7,953 nt of DNA, from NCBI GenBank assembly GCA_004298295.1, contig SCUH01000061.1, positions 1 to 7,953 of the forward strand, given 5' to 3'. Shown here one piece after another: positions 6,801 to 7,953 of this stretch; position 1 is the first letter of the stretch; every line of letters begins with the position of its first letter. A model generated the notes under the pieces. It was given only the letters and a program-made list of their open reading frames with translations. It was not told where the DNA came from and did no database searches. The position numbers were made by a program, and so were the translations under genes. This DNA comes from Betaproteobacteria bacterium. GTDB lineage: Bacteria > Pseudomonadota > Gammaproteobacteria > Burkholderiales > SG8-39.

Positions 6801-7341
6801 CGTGGCGGTGCTTGGCCCTGCCTTCCGCGGTGCACGCAGCCCAGGCGGCGTAGCGCGCGGCGAGGTCCAGTTTCGCCGCGTGCAGCGTCTCGTCCTTCTG
6901 CCATTCGGTGACGTGGCGCGCGAACGCGAGCTCGGTGAACGAGCCGCCGAAGAGGACGCGCAGCGCTTTCTCGGCCGCAGTGCCGTCCACGGCCGCCGCT
7001 GCCTCCGGCGTCACCTTGTGCAGCGCGCGCCGCTGCACGAACAGGCGCTTCACCGAGTAGAGCGGGGCGAAATTGTGGTGCCGTGCGGCGAGCGCCTGCA
7101 CTTCGGTCTCGATCGCGAACAGGCGCGCGAGAAAATCGTCCAGATGCGGCGAGAGGTCAATGAGGAGGTCGGACTCGGTTTTCGCGGCAAGCGCGTCGGG
7201 CGCGGCGCGCGCCGCGGCCAAGCGCTCGGCCAGCGGCGCGTCGGCCTCGGCGAGGAAGGCGACGAACGCCGCATCGAGCCGCGCCAGACCCGCGTGGTCG
7301 TATAAATCCTTGAAATCCAATCCGAAGCCGAGCGCGATCAC
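3871..7341 (-). CDS. Fused GltD/NfnB-like and PyrK/NfnA-like iron-sulfur flavoprotein oxidoreductase
   Basis: A 1156-residue soluble multi-domain redox protein with no signal peptide. Residues 1-230 are an Ala-rich, probably helical region that I do not recognise. From about 235 a GltD-type module follows: Fe-S motif Cys239, Cys242, Cys250 and Cys285 (GCPLEEKI); a second motif Cys325, Cys328, Cys332 (TGHRICNDCMKSC); an FAD-binding GLGPAG at 391-396; an NAD(P)H-binding VIGGGLTAIDTA at 558-569; and VAAGTQPN at 717-724. Residues ~831-1156 resemble the electron-transfer subunit of dihydroorotate dehydrogenase B (PyrK): FRPGQFYRL for flavin at 859-867, LCGGGLGNAVLFS for NAD at 944-956, and C-terminal Cys1082, Cys1088, Cys1091, Cys1109 for a 2Fe-2S cluster. 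The same two modules as separate subunits make NfnAB, the NADH-dependent ferredoxin:NADP+ oxidoreductase. No PyrD or large GltB subunit is adjacent. The role as a transhydrogenase or bifurcating enzyme is inference; a plain NAD(P)H-to-acceptor oxidoreductase is equally possible. GTG 7341 has no clear ribosome binding site; TTG at 7320-7318 (residue 8, giving MDFKDLYDHAG) is an alternative start. Confidence 0.88.
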   Translation of the reverse strand: MIALGFGLDFKDLYDHAGLARLDAAFVAFLAEADAPLAERLAAARAAPDALAAKTESDLLIDLSPHLDDFLARLFAIETEVQALAARHHNFAPLYSVKRLFVQRRALHKVTPEAAAAVDGTAAEKALRVLFGGSFTELAFARHVTEWQKDETLHAAKLDLAARYAAWAACTAEGRAKHRHGVLFKAPRKIDPIRLVPVHTDASQGYARHTIEHLRRREGFGLTDAGADLVGALDEANYCIWCHEQGKDSCSKGLREKTPATAAPGAAAARAPFRKSPLGTTLAGCPLEEKISEFHLVKTRGEALAALAMITVDNPMLAATGHRICNDCMKSCIYQKQDPVNIPQVETRTLKDVLALPWGFEIYSLLTRWNPLNLRRPVPREASGRKVLVVGLGPAGFTLAHHLMNDGHAVVGVDGLKIEPLPATLSGLHPIRDALELYEPLENRAMAGFGGVAEYGITVRWDKNFLKLIRLLLERRAQFAMFGGVRFGGTFTLQDAWQMGFDHVALCVGAGKPTVLDIPNGLARGVRAASDFLMALQLTGAAKRDAIANMQLRLPVVVIGGGLTAIDTATESLAYYVVQVEKFLARYETLARETGEDAIRRDWDDQEREIAEEFLAHGRAIRSERREAAREARAAKIVELLQHWGGVTIAYRRRLADSPSYTLNHEEIEKALEEGIVFADSLTPVHADTDNYGAVRGVRFRHPSGTEHWLPARTVFVAAGTQPNTVLAREDAAHFAVDGKYFAACDEAGNPVAPEYCASKPGTPQVLLSRRADGRFVSYFGDVHPSYFGNVVKAMGSAKQGYPVVSRVLAQILPARELAPAAFFAGLADQLRATVHSVERLTPTIVEVVVRAPLAARKFRPGQFYRLQNFEVLAPVVAGTCMQMEGLALTGAWVDREQGLVSTIVLEMGGSSDLCAMLQPGEPVVLMGPTGAPTEIHGGETVVLCGGGLGNAVLFSIGQAFRAAGSRVLYFAGYKKVIDRYKVAEIERAADVVVWCCDEEPGFAPNRTQDRTFVGNIVQAMDTYAEGRLGAPPIPLEDADRIIAIGSDRMMAAVARARHDVLRPHLKPQHFAIGSINSPMQCMMKEICAQCLQPHRDPQTGETSYVFSCFNQDQPLDQVDFKVLNERLKQNSLAEKIGARWIRHCLPDLKKQRHFV

Positions 7342-7373
7342 GGGGCGATGGTGCAGTGCAAGGGGAAGGTAGA

Positions 7374-7379
7374 ATTATA
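7374..7379 (-). promoter_or_regulatory. Putative -10 element for the flavoprotein-pncA unit
   Basis: A perfect TATAAT on the - strand, placed so that transcription would begin near 7367, about 26 bases before the GTG at 7341. No good -35 hexamer is seen 16-18 bases further upstream, so it may need an activator or be fortuitous. It stands out as the only AT-rich patch in the neighbourhood. Confidence 0.4.
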
Positions 7380-7381
7380 CT
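7376..7381 (+). promoter_or_regulatory. Putative -10 element for the short-chain dehydrogenase gene
   Basis: TATACT on the + strand (five of six matches to TATAAT) overlaps the - strand hexamer; TAGAAT at 7370-7375 is a second candidate. A start near 7388 would leave a short leader that still includes the ribosome binding site at 7391. No convincing -35 is visible. Confidence 0.35.
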
Positions 7382-7390
7382 TTTCGGGCC

Positions 7391-7394
7391 GGAG
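7391..7394 (+). promoter_or_regulatory. Ribosome binding site of the short-chain dehydrogenase gene
   Basis: GGAG seven bases before the ATG at 7402, which fixes that start. Confidence 0.65.
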
Positions 7395-7401
7395 AAACAT
7401 C

Positions 7402-7953
7402 ATGCAGATCAAGAACAGCGTATTCCTTGTCACGGGCGGGGCCTCCGGCCTCGGCGCCGCCACCGCGCGCATGGCGGCGCAGGACGGCGCCAGGGTCGTG
7501 ATCGCCGATATGCAGGCCGAGGCGGGCGCCAAGCTCGCCGCGGAGATCGGCGGCCGCTTCGTGAAATGCGACGTCTCTTCGGAATCCGAGGGTCAGGCAG
7601 CGGTGGCGCTGGCGCTGAAGGAATTCGGCGGCCTGCACGTGCTGGTCAACTGCGCCGGCATCGCGACCGCGGAGCGCACGCTCGGCAAGGAGGCGCCCCA
7701 TAGCCTGGCCTCGTTCAACCGCATCATCAGCGTCAACCTGATCGGAACGTTCAACATGATCCGGCTCGCGGCCCAGGCGATGGCACGGGCGGTGCCGAAT
7801 GCCTCCGGCGAGCGCGGCGTGATCGTCAACACAGCCTCGGTCGCGGCTTTCGACGGACAGATCGGTCAGGCGGCGTACTCCGCCTCCAAGGGCGGCATCG
7901 TCGGCATGACGCTGCCGATCGCGCGCGACCTGTCGCGCAGCGGCATCCGGGTC
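7402..7953 (+). CDS. Short-chain dehydrogenase, type II 3-hydroxyacyl-CoA dehydrogenase-like (3' partial)
   Basis: The first 184 residues of a classical SDR protein; the family usually has about 255, so some 70 residues including the substrate-binding loop are beyond the window. The Rossmann glycine motif TGGASGLG is at 11-18. Asp36 follows the second strand (VVIADM) and predicts NAD rather than NADP use. CDV is at 56-58 and NCAG at 83-86. The catalytic residues are Asn112, Ser146 (NTASVAAFDG), Tyr159 and Lys163 (YSASK). The stretch from NTASVAAFDGQIGQ through GMTLPIARDLS is typical of the HSD10-like group that oxidises 3-hydroxyacyl-CoA to 3-ketoacyl-CoA in beta-oxidation of fatty or branched acyl chains. 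It is divergent from the flavoprotein gene and separated by 60 bases. SDR membership is certain; the acyl-CoA substrate is a likely but unproven reading from motif similarity. Confidence 0.9.
   Translation, partial: MQIKNSVFLVTGGASGLGAATARMAAQDGARVVIADMQAEAGAKLAAEIGGRFVKCDVSSESEGQAAVALALKEFGGLHVLVNCAGIATAERTLGKEAPHSLASFNRIISVNLIGTFNMIRLAAQAMARAVPNASGERGVIVNTASVAAFDGQIGQAAYSASKGGIVGMTLPIARDLSRSGIRV

Noticed and set aside
3833..6904. 1023-codon open frame on the - strand in another frame of the flavoprotein gene
   Set aside because: Low-complexity Arg/Ala/Gly protein without motifs; it is the frame shadow of the real gene and has no ribosome binding site or homology sign.
6376..7305. 309-codon + strand frame opposite the N-terminal region of the flavoprotein
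   Set aside because: Because residues 1-230 of the flavoprotein are unrecognised I considered whether this strand is the coding one. The frame is Arg/Glu/Ala-rich without motifs, and it also runs over the Fe-S cysteine motifs of the other strand, so it is a shadow.

Overview
The window looks like a chromosomal piece of a GC-rich proteobacterium, most likely a betaproteobacterium (Burkholderiales or Rhodocyclales type). That guess rests on the high GC content with strong GC/C-ending codon preference and on the gene repertoire; no rRNA or other taxonomic marker is present. I see no tRNA, rRNA, insertion sequence, phage gene or CRISPR array. Coding density is close to complete.

Left part (1-3214, + strand): the distal end of a branched-chain-amino-acid-type (HAAT/LIV-I family) ABC transporter operon, in the order livH (5' end cut by the window), livM, livG, livF. 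All junctions overlap (GTGA at livH/livM, 13 bases at livM/livG, ATGA at livG/livF), so the four are tightly coupled. They encode two membrane permeases and two ATPases. The periplasmic binding protein that sets the substrate is not in the window, so the cargo could be leucine-type amino acids or another small carboxylate or amide.

Middle part (3216-7341, - strand): a two-gene unit read right to left. The first gene encodes a very large (1156-residue) iron-sulfur flavoprotein. A ~230-residue N-terminal region I do not recognise is followed by a GltD/NfnB-like module (two Fe-S motifs, FAD site, NAD(P)H site) and then by a PyrK/NfnA-like module (FAD and NAD sites, C-terminal 2Fe-2S motif). The second gene, 34 bases downstream, is a complete nicotinamidase (pncA type). 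It ends one base away from the stop of livF, and a GC-rich hairpin carries both stop codons in its loop.

Right part (7342-7953, + strand): a 60-base AT-containing divergent intergenic region with overlapping -10-like hexamers on both strands, then the first 184 codons of a short-chain dehydrogenase of the type II 3-hydroxyacyl-CoA dehydrogenase (HSD10-like) group, cut by the window end.

The most interesting element is the fused flavoprotein. It carries on one chain, in the order GltD then PyrK, the parts that form the two subunits of the electron-bifurcating transhydrogenase NfnAB. It also has an extra N-terminal region and an insertion in its NAD(P)H domain. Together with nicotinamidase and an NAD-dependent acyl-CoA dehydrogenase, the right half is centred on pyridine nucleotides; whether this is one functional system is inference.
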